Shown: positions 52,021 through 61,698 of the stretch, one piece after another
Layout of the letters: every line of letters starts with the position of its first letter
Position numbering within the stretch: the stretch's first letter is position 1
Assembly: GCF_006228125.1 (NCBI RefSeq)
Contig: NZ_VDFY01000157.1
Coordinates: 1 to 64,000 of the forward strand
Direction of reading: 5' to 3'
DNA: 64,000 bases
DNA from: Micromonospora orduensis
GTDB lineage: Bacteria > Actinomycetota > Actinomycetes > Mycobacteriales > Micromonosporaceae
Translations under genes and position numbers: made by a program
The notes under the pieces: generated by a model
Told to the model about the DNA's origin: nothing
Database searches by the model: none
The model's input: the letters and a program-made list of their open reading frames with translations, nothing else

Positions 52021-52773
52021 TCAGGTGTTGTTGGCCAGTGCGATCAGCCGGCTCCGGTCACCGTTCCAGTAGTTGCGGTCCACGTTGCCGCTGATCCCGG
52101 AGACGGCTCCCGTGCTGGTGTACTGCCAGAAGCTCCACACCGACGCGCCGGCCGGCAGGGCGCCCGGCGTGCTCGACCAGCGGGCCAGCCAGAGCGGGTG
52201 GTTGGCCCACGGGCCGGTCCAGCTGCCGGTGCACTGGTTCCACCAGCTCGTGGTGGTGTAGATGACCGCGTACCGGCCGGTGCGGGAGCGGTAGGTGTTC
52301 AGGAAGTCCTGGATCCAGTTGCGCATCCCGGTGGTGCTCAGCCCGTAGCAGTAGCCGCCGCTGTACGGGTTGCCCTCGATGTCCAGCGCCGCCGGCAGGG
52401 TGCGGCTGTCCGCCGACCAGGCGCCACCGTTGGACGCCAGGTAGTTGGCCTGGGTGGAGCCGGCGGAGATGTTCGGCCGGGCGAAGTGGTACGCCCCGCG
52501 GATCACCCCGGCGTTGTAGGCGTTCACGTAGTTCGCGTTGAAGTTCGGGTCCTTGTAGCTGGTGCCCTCGGTCGCCTTGATGAAGGCGAACTCGATGCCC
52601 GCGTTGCGGACGCTTGTCCAGTTGATCGTGCCTTGGTAGCGGGACACGTCGACGCCAGGGGTGGTGGCCGCCGCCGCCGGGCTGGCGGTCGCGACGAGGG
52701 CCGCCGCCGCGGTGGCGAGGACGGTGAGGCCGGCCGCGAGTACGCGGCGCAGCGGTGAGTCGGTACGGGCCAT
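52021..52773 (-). CDS. secreted GH25 lysozyme (250 aa)
   Basis: A Sec signal peptide (RRVLAAGLTVLATAAAALVATASPAAAA) precedes a glycoside hydrolase family 25 domain, the muramidase fold that cleaves peptidoglycan. Motifs are GVDVSRYQGTINWTSVRNAGIEFAFIKATEG, GAYHFARPN, the catalytic acidic pair region LPAALDIEGNPYSGG, AVIYTTTSWWNQCTG, LWLARWS and VWSFWQYTSTGAVSGISGNVDRNYWNGD. No separate cell-wall binding domain is present. GGAGG precedes the ATG. It likely takes part in wall turnover or attack on other bacteria. Confidence 0.92.
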   Translation of the reverse strand: MARTDSPLRRVLAAGLTVLATAAAALVATASPAAAATTPGVDVSRYQGTINWTSVRNAGIEFAFIKATEGTSYKDPNFNANYVNAYNAGVIRGAYHFARPNISAGSTQANYLASNGGAWSADSRTLPAALDIEGNPYSGGYCYGLSTTGMRNWIQDFLNTYRSRTGRYAVIYTTTSWWNQCTGSWTGPWANHPLWLARWSSTPGALPAGASVWSFWQYTSTGAVSGISGNVDRNYWNGDRSRLIALANNT

Positions 52774-52922
52774 GGGTGCCTCCAGGGACGAGCTGTCTAT
52801 TGATGCCCATCTTTGGAGATAACTGCCCTAGATCGCAAGAGTTGTCGAGGAAACTTTCAGCGACGGCTGTCGAGCAGGTGCCTCGGGAGTGGCACGGAAC
52901 GCCGCCGGTAGGCTCGCGCCCC

Positions 52923-53669
52923 ATGATGTCGATCGACGGGCTGGGCGAGAAGTGGGACACGCTGTTCGGCGCGCAGCCGGACCCGCCCCCGCTGCTGGTA
53001 TTGATCACCGCCGCCGCCGTCGCGCTGGTGGTGGTGTCCACCCGACTGCCGTGGCGGATCGCCCGCAACGCCATCACCATCGCCCACGAGGGCGGGCACG
53101 CGCTCGTCGCCCTGCTCACCGGCCGCAAGCTGCGCGGCATCCGGCTGCACTCGGACACGTCGGGGCTGACGCTCTCCGCCGGTCGACCCACCGGGCCGGG
53201 CATGATCCTGACCCTGCTCGCCGGCTACGTCGCCCCGCCGCTGGTCGGGTTGGCCGGCGCCTGGCTGCTCGGCGGTAACCGGATCACCCTGCTGCTCTGG
53301 GTGGCGGTGGCGCTGCTGCTCGCCATGCTCATCATGATCCGCAACGCCTTCGGCGTGGTGTCGCTGCTGGTCACCGGCGCGCTGGTGTTCGCCGTCTCCT
53401 GGTACGCCACCCCGCAGGTGCAGGCCGCGTTCGCGTACGCCGGGGTGTGGTTCCTGCTGCTCGGCGGGGTGCGTCCGGTGGTGGAGCTGCAACGGCTGCG
53501 CTCGCGTGGCCGGATGCCCGCCTCCGACGCGGACCAGCTCGCCGGGCTGACCCCGTTCCCGGCGTTCTTCTGGGTCATGGTCTTCGCCCTGGTCAACGTG
53601 GCCGCCCTGATCACGGGCGCCCTGCTGTTGGCGGGCCCGATCCTCACCAGCGCGGGCCTGACGATCTAG
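52923..53669 (+). CDS. M50 family site-2-type metalloprotease (248 aa)
   Basis: This is an integral membrane protein with the zinc motif HEGGH in NAITIAHEGGHALVALLTGRKLRGIRLHSDTSG, typical of M50B-like actinobacterial proteins. Hydrophobic helices include LLVLITAAAVALVVVST, GMILTLLAGYVAPPLVGLAGAWLL, LLLWVAVALLLAMLIMIRNAFGVVSLLVTGALVFAVSW and VFALVNVAALITGALLLAGPIL. The NPDG-type second motif of classic site-2 proteases is not obvious, so proteolytic activity is likely but unproven. TAGGCT lies 8 nt before the first of two ATGs. Confidence 0.82.
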   Translation: MMSIDGLGEKWDTLFGAQPDPPPLLVLITAAAVALVVVSTRLPWRIARNAITIAHEGGHALVALLTGRKLRGIRLHSDTSGLTLSAGRPTGPGMILTLLAGYVAPPLVGLAGAWLLGGNRITLLLWVAVALLLAMLIMIRNAFGVVSLLVTGALVFAVSWYATPQVQAAFAYAGVWFLLLGGVRPVVELQRLRSRGRMPASDADQLAGLTPFPAFFWVMVFALVNVAALITGALLLAGPILTSAGLTI

Positions 53670-53691
53670 CCGCACCGGGCAGAATGGGGCC

Positions 53692-54675
53692 ATGCGATAT
53701 GTGATCATCGGGGCCGGCGCGGTTGGCGGAACGATCGGGGCGCGGCTGGCGGAGGCCGGCCGCGACGTGACAGTGGTGGCCCGCGGGGCGCACCTGGACG
53801 CGATCCGTGATCGGGGTCTGACCCTGCGGCAGCCAGACGGTGACATCACCGTCCGGCTCGACGCCGTGGACCGGCCCGGTGACCGTCCCCTGCCCGCCGA
53901 CACGGTGCTGGTCCTCACCGTGAAGTCGCAGGACACCGCCGGGGCGTTGGCCGCCTGGGTGGACGCGCCGGTGGCCGGCGGCGGTACGGCGGGTGAGCGG
54001 TTGCCGCTGGTCACCGCGCAGAACGGGGTGGCGAACGAGCGGGCCGCGCTGCGGCTCTTCGCCGACGTGCACCCCGTCTGTGTCTGGTTGCCGGCCACCC
54101 ACCTGCAACCGGGTGTGGTGGTGGCCAACGGGTACCCGCATCCGGGGATGCTCCACATCGGGCGGTACCCGGACGGCGCCGACGACACCGACCGGGCCGT
54201 CGCCGCCGACCTCACCGCCGCCGGCTTCGTCGCGCCGGTACGCGATGACGTGCTGCGCTGGAAGTACGGCAAGCTGCTCAGCAACCTCGGCAACGGCCTC
54301 CAGGCGCTGCTCGGGCAGGACATCCCCGACGCGCTGGCCGAGCGGGTACGCGCCGAGGGCGTCGCCGTACTCGCCGCCGCGGGCATCGCGCACACCTCCC
54401 CGCAGGAGGAGAAGGCCGAACGCGGCGACCTGGTCGGGCAGCGCCCGGTGGCTGGCGAGGCCCGTTCCGGCGGCTCCACCTGGCAGAGCCTGGCCCGGGG
54501 CACCGGCTCCACCGAGGTCGACCACCTCAACGGGGAGATCGTCCTGCTCGGCCGTCTGCACGGCGTACCGACGCCCGCGAACGCGGCCGTGCAGCGTGCG
54601 GTACGCCGGGCGGTCCGGGAGCGCATCGGTGCTGGCGCGTTTCCGCTCACCGAGTTGGAGAAGATGATCGCCTGA
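53692..54675 (+). CDS. ketopantoate reductase family (PanE/ApbA-like) protein (327 aa)
   Basis: The N-terminal Rossmann fold is YVIIGAGAVGGTIGARLAEAGRDVTVVARGAHLDAIRDRGLTL, followed by VLVLTVKSQDTAGAL. The C-terminal helical domain has LRWKYGKLLSNLGNGLQALLG with the conserved catalytic lysine, and STWQSLARGTGSTEVDHLNGEIVLLGRLHGVPTPANAAV. This architecture is that of 2-dehydropantoate 2-reductase (NADPH; coenzyme A biosynthesis), but family members also reduce other 2-oxo acids, and no panB or panC is nearby. It follows the M50 gene by 22 bp. Confidence 0.85.
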   Translation: MRYVIIGAGAVGGTIGARLAEAGRDVTVVARGAHLDAIRDRGLTLRQPDGDITVRLDAVDRPGDRPLPADTVLVLTVKSQDTAGALAAWVDAPVAGGGTAGERLPLVTAQNGVANERAALRLFADVHPVCVWLPATHLQPGVVVANGYPHPGMLHIGRYPDGADDTDRAVAADLTAAGFVAPVRDDVLRWKYGKLLSNLGNGLQALLGQDIPDALAERVRAEGVAVLAAAGIAHTSPQEEKAERGDLVGQRPVAGEARSGGSTWQSLARGTGSTEVDHLNGEIVLLGRLHGVPTPANAAVQRAVRRAVRERIGAGAFPLTELEKMIA

Positions 54676-54737
54676 CCGGGGCAACCGAGGACCCCGCCCG
54701 GCGCGTGTTCCCTGCGACCGACACGGGGAGGTAGCGG

Positions 54738-55238
54738 GTGCCGGACGTCGACGGGTTCGACGAGTTCTACCGGGGGAGCCGGCAACGGCTGCTCGGGTTC
54801 GTCTACGCCCTGACCGGCGATCGGGTCGAGGCGCAGGACGCCGTGCAGGAGGCGTACATCCGGGCGTGGCAGCGCTGGTCGACGGTCAGCCGGTACGACG
54901 ACCCGGAGGCGTGGGTGCGGGTGGTGGCCAGCCGGGTCGCGGTCAGCCGGTGGCGCAGCCTGCGCAGTCGCGCCCGGGCGTACCTGCGGCACGGGGCCAC
55001 CGAGACCGTTCCCGGGCCGGGCACCGACACGATCGAGGTGGTCGCCGCGCTGCGCCGGCTGCCCGAGGAGCAACGCACCGCCATCGCCCTGTACTACCTG
55101 ATGGGCATGCCGGTCGCCGAGGTGGCCCGGGAGACCGAGGCGCCGGTCGGCACGGTCAAGGCCCGACTCTCCCGGGGGCGCGTAGCGCTCGCCGGCCTGC
55201 TCGCCGTCTCTGATCTGGAGGAGGCCACCGATGCGTGA
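54738..55238 (+). CDS. SigE family ECF RNA polymerase sigma factor (166 aa)
   Basis: Region 2 is FDEFYRGSRQRLLGFVYALTGDRVEAQDAVQEAYIRAWQRWSTVSRYDDPEAWVRVVASRVAVSRWRSLRSR. Region 4 is LRRLPEEQRTAIALYYLMGMPVAEVARETEAPVGTVKARLSRGRVALAGLL. The GTG start has GGGGAGGT about 7 nt upstream. The ATG of the membrane protein behind it overlaps its stop region by eight bases, a strong sign that the two are a regulated pair. Confidence 0.92.
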   Translation: MPDVDGFDEFYRGSRQRLLGFVYALTGDRVEAQDAVQEAYIRAWQRWSTVSRYDDPEAWVRVVASRVAVSRWRSLRSRARAYLRHGATETVPGPGTDTIEVVAALRRLPEEQRTAIALYYLMGMPVAEVARETEAPVGTVKARLSRGRVALAGLLAVSDLEEATDA

Positions 55239-56088
55239 CGAACTGGCATTCGTCGAACGGATCCACCGCGAGTTGAGCGACGTGCGCTGGCCGGAGCCGC
55301 AGGAGATCCGTGCCCGGGCGCGGCGGCGCAGCCGGCGCACCATCGTGGCGGCGACTGTCGCGCTGACACTCGTGGGGGGCTCCGCCGCCGCGATGGCGGG
55401 AGGTGGCCGAGGGGCGGTGCCGGCTCCGGTCTCCGCGACCACACCGACGCCGGCGCGCGGTGAGATCGCCGACGACTCGCTGCTGCGGCCGACCGACCTG
55501 GCGCAGCCGGCTCAACGGGAACTCAGCCAGTCCGGGTTGGGGGAACCGATCCTCATCGACCACCTGCTGGGCTACTGCCGCGAAAGTCAGGGGATCACGC
55601 CGGTCTGGCAGACGTCCCGCTGGTCCCGGTCACAGACGCTGCTGCGCGAGCACCGGGTGGGAGCGGCCACCCTCGGCGGCGTGCTGCTCACCCAGGACCT
55701 TTACCGGGTGACGCCGGAGCTGGCGAGGTCGTTCCTCGCCGACCTGGACGGCATGGTGGCGCCCTGCGCCGAGTGGCGCGGCGTCGGACCGTACGAGTTG
55801 GCCGGGAAGGCAGGCGTGGGGGAGGCGGTGCACCGCTGGGCGGTGGTCGACCGGAACTTCGCGGGCGACGGGGCCTCGCTGGTGCGGCACACGGTGTCCC
55901 GGCCGGTGGACCGGGCAACCGGCGCGCCCCTCGCTGACGAACCGCAGTCGACAAGCACGGCGATCGTCCGGGTCGGTGATCTGATCGCCGTGCTCAGCGT
56001 CGGCCAGGGCGGTACCGAAGCCGACCTGCGCCGGATGGCGACGGTTGCCGCCGGGCGGATGTGCCTCGCCGCCAACCCGCCCTGCTGA
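55231..56088 (+). CDS. single-pass membrane protein coupled to the ECF sigma gene (285 aa)
   Basis: A short cytoplasmic head (MRDELAFVERIHRELSDVRWPEPQEIRARARRRSRR) precedes one helix (TIVAATVALTLVGGSAAAMA) and a ~220-residue extracytoplasmic domain with cysteines in GYCRES, APCAEW, MCLAANPPC. The head is too short for a classic zinc anti-sigma domain, yet the eight-base overlap with the sigma gene and the topology suggest an anti-sigma or sensor role. The outer domain has no recognised family. It is convergent with accD5, 10 bp away. Confidence 0.8.
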   Translation: MRDELAFVERIHRELSDVRWPEPQEIRARARRRSRRTIVAATVALTLVGGSAAAMAGGGRGAVPAPVSATTPTPARGEIADDSLLRPTDLAQPAQRELSQSGLGEPILIDHLLGYCRESQGITPVWQTSRWSRSQTLLREHRVGAATLGGVLLTQDLYRVTPELARSFLADLDGMVAPCAEWRGVGPYELAGKAGVGEAVHRWAVVDRNFAGDGASLVRHTVSRPVDRATGAPLADEPQSTSTAIVRVGDLIAVLSVGQGGTEADLRRMATVAAGRMCLAANPPC

Positions 56089-56098
56089 CCCCAACGGA

Positions 56099-57682
<1,584 letters not shown>

Positions 57683-57688
57683 CCAGGG

Positions 57689-57694
57689 AATATA
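57689..57694 (-). promoter_or_regulatory. leaderless -10 of accD5
   Basis: TATATT on the minus strand ends exactly 6 nt before the accD5 GTG. It lies within an AT-rich patch in otherwise GC-rich DNA. Confidence 0.55.
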
Positions 57695-57754
57695 ACGATG
57701 GTTCAGGTCGACGCGGCTGTGCAGTACGCCTCAATGCCTCCCCGGGCGTCGCCG

Positions 57755-57760
57755 TAGGCT
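57755..57760 (+). promoter_or_regulatory. leaderless -10 of birA
   Basis: TAGGCT ends exactly 6 nt before the birA ATG at 57767. There is no Shine-Dalgarno sequence. Confidence 0.5.
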
Positions 57761-57766
57761 GACGGG

Positions 57767-58642
57767 ATGCCGGGCTCCCCGTACACCGATCTGGACCGCC
57801 CGCCGCTGTCGGCGGCCCGGCTGCGGCGCGCGCTGGTCGCGCCGAACGGGCCATGGGCTCGGCTGGAGCTGCACGCCGAGACCGGCTCCACCAACGCGGA
57901 CGTGGCCGCGGCCGCCGCGGCCGGTGAGCCGGAGGGCCTGGTCGTCGTCGCCGAACGGCAGACCGCCGGGCGTGGCCGGCGCGGCCGGGTCTGGCAGTCG
58001 CCGCCGCGTGCGGGCATCGCGACGAGCGTGCTGCTGCGGCCCGGCGAGGCCGTTCCGGACCGCGGCTGGCCGGCGGCGCCACCCACGGGGTACGGGTGGC
58101 TGCCGCTGCTCGCCGGTGTCGCGCTGGTCGAGGCGGTGGCCCGGCTGGCCGAGCTGGACGCCAGCCTGAAGTGGCCCAACGACCTGCTGATCGGCGACGC
58201 GAAGTGCGCCGGAGTGCTAGCCGAGGCGGTGCCCGGCCGCTCGCCGGCACAGCCGCCGGCCATCGTGCTCGGCGTCGGGCTCAACGTGACCCTGTGCGCC
58301 GACGAGTTGCCGGTGAACCCGACCGGGCTGCCGGCCACCTCGCTGCAACTGGCCGGCGCGGCGGCCACCGACCGTGATCCGCTGCTGCGGGCGCTGCTGC
58401 GCTCGGTCGCCGACTGGTACGACCGCTGGCGCTCGGCGGGCGGCGACGCGGTGGCCAGCGGCCTGCGCGACGCCTACCTGGCGGTCTGCGCGACTGTCGG
58501 CCGTGAGGTGCGCGTCCTGCTGCCCAACGGCGAGGCGCTGACCGGCACCGCCACCGGAGTGGACCCGGACGGTCAACTGCTGCTGACAACCGCGACCGGC
58601 GACCGCACCCTGGCCGCCGGCGACGTCCTCCACCTGCGCTGA
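57767..58642 (+). CDS. birA: biotin--[acetyl-CoA-carboxylase] ligase
   Basis: BirA (291 aa) activates biotin with ATP and attaches it to the lysine of the AccA biotinyl domain. Motifs are ETGSTNADVAAAAAAGEPEGLVVVAERQTAGRGRRGRVWQSPP (biotinyl-AMP loop), SLKWPNDLLIGDAKCAGVLAE and VLGVGLNV. There is no N-terminal DNA-binding domain, so it is a pure ligase rather than a repressor. The C-terminal SH3-like domain (GREVRVLLPNGEALTGTATGVDPDGQLLL) is present. It is divergent from accD5. Confidence 0.93.
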   Translation: MPGSPYTDLDRPPLSAARLRRALVAPNGPWARLELHAETGSTNADVAAAAAAGEPEGLVVVAERQTAGRGRRGRVWQSPPRAGIATSVLLRPGEAVPDRGWPAAPPTGYGWLPLLAGVALVEAVARLAELDASLKWPNDLLIGDAKCAGVLAEAVPGRSPAQPPAIVLGVGLNVTLCADELPVNPTGLPATSLQLAGAAATDRDPLLRALLRSVADWYDRWRSAGGDAVASGLRDAYLAVCATVGREVRVLLPNGEALTGTATGVDPDGQLLLTTATGDRTLAAGDVLHLR

Positions 58643-58736
58643 TCTCCACCCGGTAGTGGGGCCGCGTGGCGGATGTTGTGGTGGGGCTTGGGGGGTTTAC
58701 CGTCTGCGCGTCGAGAAAATGGCGTTGGAGGTTGTC

Positions 58737-59309
58737 GTGGCGTTTCCCGAAGACGTGCTCACCAAGGACGAGCACGTCGTGCTGCACCTGCATCCGCACT
58801 GGAAGGCGCTGATCCGGCCGATCGTGGTGCTGGTGCTGGCCATCGCGGCGGTCGTGGTCGGCGTGCTCCTTCTGCCCGAGAGCAGCGGGGGGTCGATCGC
58901 GCTGGCCGTGATCGGGGTGATCGCCCTGGTCGCGGTGCTCTGGCTCGGTCTGTGGCCGTTCCTGGTCTGGCGTACCACCCACTACCTGTTCACCAACGAG
59001 CGCGTGCTGCTCCAGCAGGGCGTCTTCTCCCGGGACCGGCGGGACCTGCCGCTCACCCGCATCAACGACCACTCGATGAACCAGCACTTCCTCGAGCGGC
59101 TGCTCGGCTGCGGCACGCTCACCATCGAGTCGGCCGGCGAACGCGGCCAGTCGGTGCTGGCCGACGTGCCGGGTGTCAGCCGGGTGCAGACCACCCTGTA
59201 CGAGCTGGTCGAGGCACAGCACGACAAGCACTCGCTGGGCGACGGGGAGATGCGCGACATCCTCGCCGACATGCGCGAGGGCAAGCCGTTGCGCGACACC
59301 ACGACCTGA
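58737..59309 (+). CDS. bacterial PH-domain membrane protein (190 aa)
   Basis: The start VAFPEDVLTKDEHVVLHLHPHWKALIRPIVVL uses GTG 58737, with GGAGGT 5 nt upstream; an ATG six codons earlier would include this signal. Two helices (IVVLVLAIAAVVVGVLLL and IALAVIGVIALVAVLWLGLWPFLVW) precede a bPH2-type domain: RTTHYLFTNERVLLQQGVFSRDRRDLPLTRINDHSMNQHFLERLLGCGTLTIESAGERGQSVLADVPGVSRVQTTLYELV. Such proteins are common in actinobacteria; the role is not known. A terminator follows. Confidence 0.85.
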   Translation: MAFPEDVLTKDEHVVLHLHPHWKALIRPIVVLVLAIAAVVVGVLLLPESSGGSIALAVIGVIALVAVLWLGLWPFLVWRTTHYLFTNERVLLQQGVFSRDRRDLPLTRINDHSMNQHFLERLLGCGTLTIESAGERGQSVLADVPGVSRVQTTLYELVEAQHDKHSLGDGEMRDILADMREGKPLRDTTT

Positions 59310-59317
59310 TCCCGAAC

Positions 59318-59359
59318 GGCTGAGATCGTTCCGGCGTACGCGCCGGGGTGGTCTCAGCC
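59318..59359. terminator. bidirectional terminator between the PH-domain and MaoC genes
   Basis: GGCTGAGA (59318-59325) pairs with TCTCAGCC (59352-59359), and an inner CCGGCG (59331-59336) with CGCCGG (59341-59346) around TACG. It overlaps the MaoC stop codon. Confidence 0.6.
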
Positions 59360-59962
59360 GGTCGGTCCGGTCCTGGTCGGCTCGGTCCTGGTCGCGCTGG
59401 TCTCGGTCTGGTCGGGCTCGGTCTGGTCGGGCTCTGCCGCGTCCGCCTCGGTCGGGTCTGCCTCGGTCGGGCGCAGGGCGAACCAGCCACGGAACCGGGT
59501 CCGCAGCACCTCCTGCTGGGGCCGGCCATCCGGGCCGAGGCGGAGCATGGTGCCGGTGAGGGTGGCCGTACCGAGCCCGGGGCGGGCGGTCGACGGTCGC
59601 GCGCCCATCACGTCGACCCGTACGGCGAGCCGGTCCCCGGCGCGCACCGGGGCGAGCCAGCGCAGCTCCTCCAGGCCGGGGGAGGCGTCCGCCGCCGCCC
59701 GGGACAGCAGATGGTCGACGTACGCCCGCATGAAGAGGCTGACCGTGTAGAAGCCACTGGCGATCACGCCACCGTGCCGGCTGGCGGCGGCCAGCTCCTG
59801 GTCGACGTGGTACCACTGCGGGTCGAAGCGGCGGGCGAAGGCGACCATCTCGTCGCCGTCCACGGTGACCACGCCGAGATCGACGGTGAGCCCCGGGACG
59901 AGATCCTCGAAGAACAGTTCGGCGGGAGCTCCGGTGCCGGACCGGGCGGCGGGTGTCGTCAC
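59354..59962 (-). CDS. MaoC-like (R)-specific enoyl-CoA hydratase with acidic Thr-rich tail (202 aa)
   Basis: The hot-dog fold dehydratase begins at GTG 59962 (VTTPAARSGTGAPAELFFEDLVPGLTVDLG). The hydratase catalytic Asp and His are in ARRFDPQWYHVDQELAAASRHGGVIASGFYTVSLFMR. The typical later part ELRWLAPVRAGDRLAVRVDVMGARPS is present. After about residue 165 comes an unusual low-complexity tail rich in Thr, Glu, Asp and Pro (PTEADPTEADAAEPDQ and TEPDQTETSATRTEPTRTG). The start overlaps the upstream GtrA stop as GTGA. The acyl-CoA substrate is unknown. Confidence 0.85.
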   Translation of the reverse strand: MTTPAARSGTGAPAELFFEDLVPGLTVDLGVVTVDGDEMVAFARRFDPQWYHVDQELAAASRHGGVIASGFYTVSLFMRAYVDHLLSRAAADASPGLEELRWLAPVRAGDRLAVRVDVMGARPSTARPGLGTATLTGTMLRLGPDGRPQQEVLRTRFRGWFALRPTEADPTEADAAEPDQTEPDQTETSATRTEPTRTGPTG

Positions 59963-60660
59963 CGGCGGGGTGAGCGGCGCGTGCCGGCGTGCAGTTCGGC
60001 GGCGAGCGCCGCGTCCAGGTCGGCGGTGAGACCGGCGGTAAGCGGCGTGGGCCGGCCCTGAACGGGTGTGGCGCTCGGGTCCGGACGGTCGCTCGCCTGT
60101 GCCTCCTCCAGCTCGGTGACGGACTCGGCGAGTTCGGCAACCGGGTCCATGCCGGCCATCGTGTCCCATTCGTCGCGAGGGATGTCGTGCCAGGTGGGCT
60201 CGGTCCTGGTCTCCGCCTCGGCCGTTACGACAGGCTGGAAGACGAACGTCCGGTAGGACCAGAACCGGAACAGCGTGGCCAGCAGAACACCGGCGGTCTT
60301 CGCCACGTTCAGGGCGAGGAGCCCGTGGACGCCGAGCCCGTACTTGGCCGCCGCCACGGCCCCGAGTTCGATCAGCAGACCGGCGCCGTTGAACAGGAAG
60401 AACAGGACGTACTCCCGGCGAAGTGCCGATTTCGGGCGATCCCGGTACGTCCAGTGGCGATTCATCAGATATGACGTGATCGTGGCGACAAGGGTCGCGA
60501 TCACGGTCGCCTTCAACTGACCGTTGACGAAAACGGTAAGTGCAAGGACATTGAACACCGCGTAATTGATGACGGTGTTGATGCCGCCGACGATGCCGAA
60601 CTTGAGCGCCTCGTGGATGAACTTCTGCCAGCGCTCAGGCAGCAGACGGACAAGACGCAT
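59959..60660 (-). CDS. GtrA family membrane protein with C-terminal extension (233 aa)
   Basis: Four membrane helices form the GtrA domain: FGIVGGINTVINYAVFNVLALTVFV, ATVIATLVATITSYLMNRHWTYRD, EYVLFFLFNGAGLLIELGAVAAAKYGLG and NVAKTAGVLLATLFRFWSYRTFVF. GtrA proteins are thought to move polyprenyl-phosphate-linked sugars across the membrane for surface polysaccharides. A ~85-residue acidic/disordered extension follows. I chose the ATG at 60660 with AAGGTG upstream; it starts 65 bp after the stop of the second GtrA gene. Confidence 0.85.
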   Translation of the reverse strand: MRLVRLLPERWQKFIHEALKFGIVGGINTVINYAVFNVLALTVFVNGQLKATVIATLVATITSYLMNRHWTYRDRPKSALRREYVLFFLFNGAGLLIELGAVAAAKYGLGVHGLLALNVAKTAGVLLATLFRFWSYRTFVFQPVVTAEAETRTEPTWHDIPRDEWDTMAGMDPVAELAESVTELEEAQASDRPDPSATPVQGRPTPLTAGLTADLDAALAAELHAGTRRSPRR

Positions 60661-60724
60661 GCGAAACACCTTAGGGCAGTCGGAGAGGCCGGCGATCACC
60701 GGCTGGACGAGAGTGGGCGGCAGG

Positions 60725-61273
60725 TCACGCCCCGTGATCACGGTCGTGCTCGACCTGCGGAACGGTCCGGGTTCCCGCCTCGACGAAGACGAACCGCCGG
60801 TAGGACCAGAATCGGAACAGCGTGCCGAGGCCCGTGCCGACGACGAAGCTGGCGATGTTGTCGGCCAGCGGCGTCTGGAAAACGGCCGGCCAGATGCTGC
60901 CCAGCCCGTACCGGCTGATCGCGAGGCAGGCCACCGCGATGCCGAGACCGACTGCGTTGAAGAAGAAGAACAGCGCGTACTCCCGGGCGGGGTTGCTGCG
61001 CTGGCGGTGCCGCCACGTCCAGAACCGGTTCCCGACGAAGGCGACGGTGGCCGCGATCACGGTGGAGATCGTCTTCGCGGTCACCTGCTCGACCCCGCGC
61101 ACGGTGGTCAGGTAGTTGAACAGCGCGAAGTCGAGGAGGAAGGCGACCCCGCCCACCGTGGCGAATTTGCTCAACTCGCGAAAGAGGTGACCGAAGCGGT
61201 CGAGCAGCGCCCGAAGCGGACCCCGTCGGGTCTGCCGGGGGCCCGGTTGCTCCCCGGTCATCGTGGCGGCCAC
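60725..61273 (-). CDS. GtrA family membrane protein (182 aa)
   Basis: This is a second GtrA-type four-helix protein: LSKFATVGGVAFLLDFALFNYLTTV, TISTVIAATVAFVGNRFWTWRHR, REYALFFFFNAVGLGIAVACLAISRYGLG and NIASFVVGTGLGTLFRFWSYRRFVFVEAG. The hallmark NRFWTWRHR and FRFWSYRRFVF motifs match the neighbour, so these are tandem paralogues. The GTG start has TAGGCT ending 6 nt upstream. It is the first gene of a three-gene minus-strand unit with the other GtrA and the MaoC protein. Confidence 0.88.
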   Translation of the reverse strand: MAATMTGEQPGPRQTRRGPLRALLDRFGHLFRELSKFATVGGVAFLLDFALFNYLTTVRGVEQVTAKTISTVIAATVAFVGNRFWTWRHRQRSNPAREYALFFFFNAVGLGIAVACLAISRYGLGSIWPAVFQTPLADNIASFVVGTGLGTLFRFWSYRRFVFVEAGTRTVPQVEHDRDHGA

Positions 61274-61279
61274 GGGCCG

Positions 61280-61285
61280 AGCCTA
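61280..61285 (-). promoter_or_regulatory. leaderless -10 of the first gtrA
   Basis: TAGGCT on the minus strand ends exactly 6 nt before the GTG start at 61273. Confidence 0.5.
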
Positions 61286-61698
61286 CCGGCTGGTGACCAG
61301 TCGGCGGGGGAGCAACGACGAGTAGGCGTCGACGCTCGTGCCGGCCGGTCACCGGGTGCGCCTCCGCTGCACACAGCGTAACCAAATGGGAGGACTGACC
61401 CGCCTCCGAACGGGAATCCACGGATCGGTCGGCGGGGCAGGTCCACGACCGACCGCACCTCACATCGGCCGGGGTGCACAACAAGATTTGCGTGAAACTG
61501 CGCGGGAAAGCGGGTATCAGCTCGTGATGCCGCAGCGTGGCCGTACCTTGTGCAGTTCTTCACAACCAGTCCCACTGACTCGGAAGGCTGCCCGGTTTAC
61601 GCTGAGCCCAATCCCAGGTTTCCACGAAGCGACGCATCGCGCCGCTGAGACTCGTGCATCCCATAGATCGGTCAGCGTCGACCACAAGGAGATGTGTC
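61286..61698. other. long 5' region of pckG without a gene
   Basis: These ~410 bp between the divergent gtrA and pckG genes hold no supportable coding frame. They contain the Rex-like palindrome (61548-61565) and, at the 3' end, the pckG ribosome binding site. The region is less GC-rich than genes and likely carries the pckG promoter and a substantial untranslated leader. Confidence 0.5.
61548..61565. promoter_or_regulatory. Rex-like site TTGTG-N8-CACAA
   Basis: TTGTGCAGTTCTTCACAA has perfect TTGTG/CACAA ends and one full TTCACA half-site. It resembles the Streptomyces Rex operator core (TGTGAAC/GTTCACA) with mismatches in the left half. It lies 134 bp before the pckG start. NADH/NAD-responsive control of gluconeogenesis would be sensible, but no rex gene is in the window. 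Confidence 0.4.

Noticed and set aside
52857..55442. Minus-strand 861-codon open frame
   Set aside because: It lies opposite the M50, ketopantoate-reductase-like and sigma genes, all of which have motifs. Its product is low-complexity Arg/Ala/Gly sequence.
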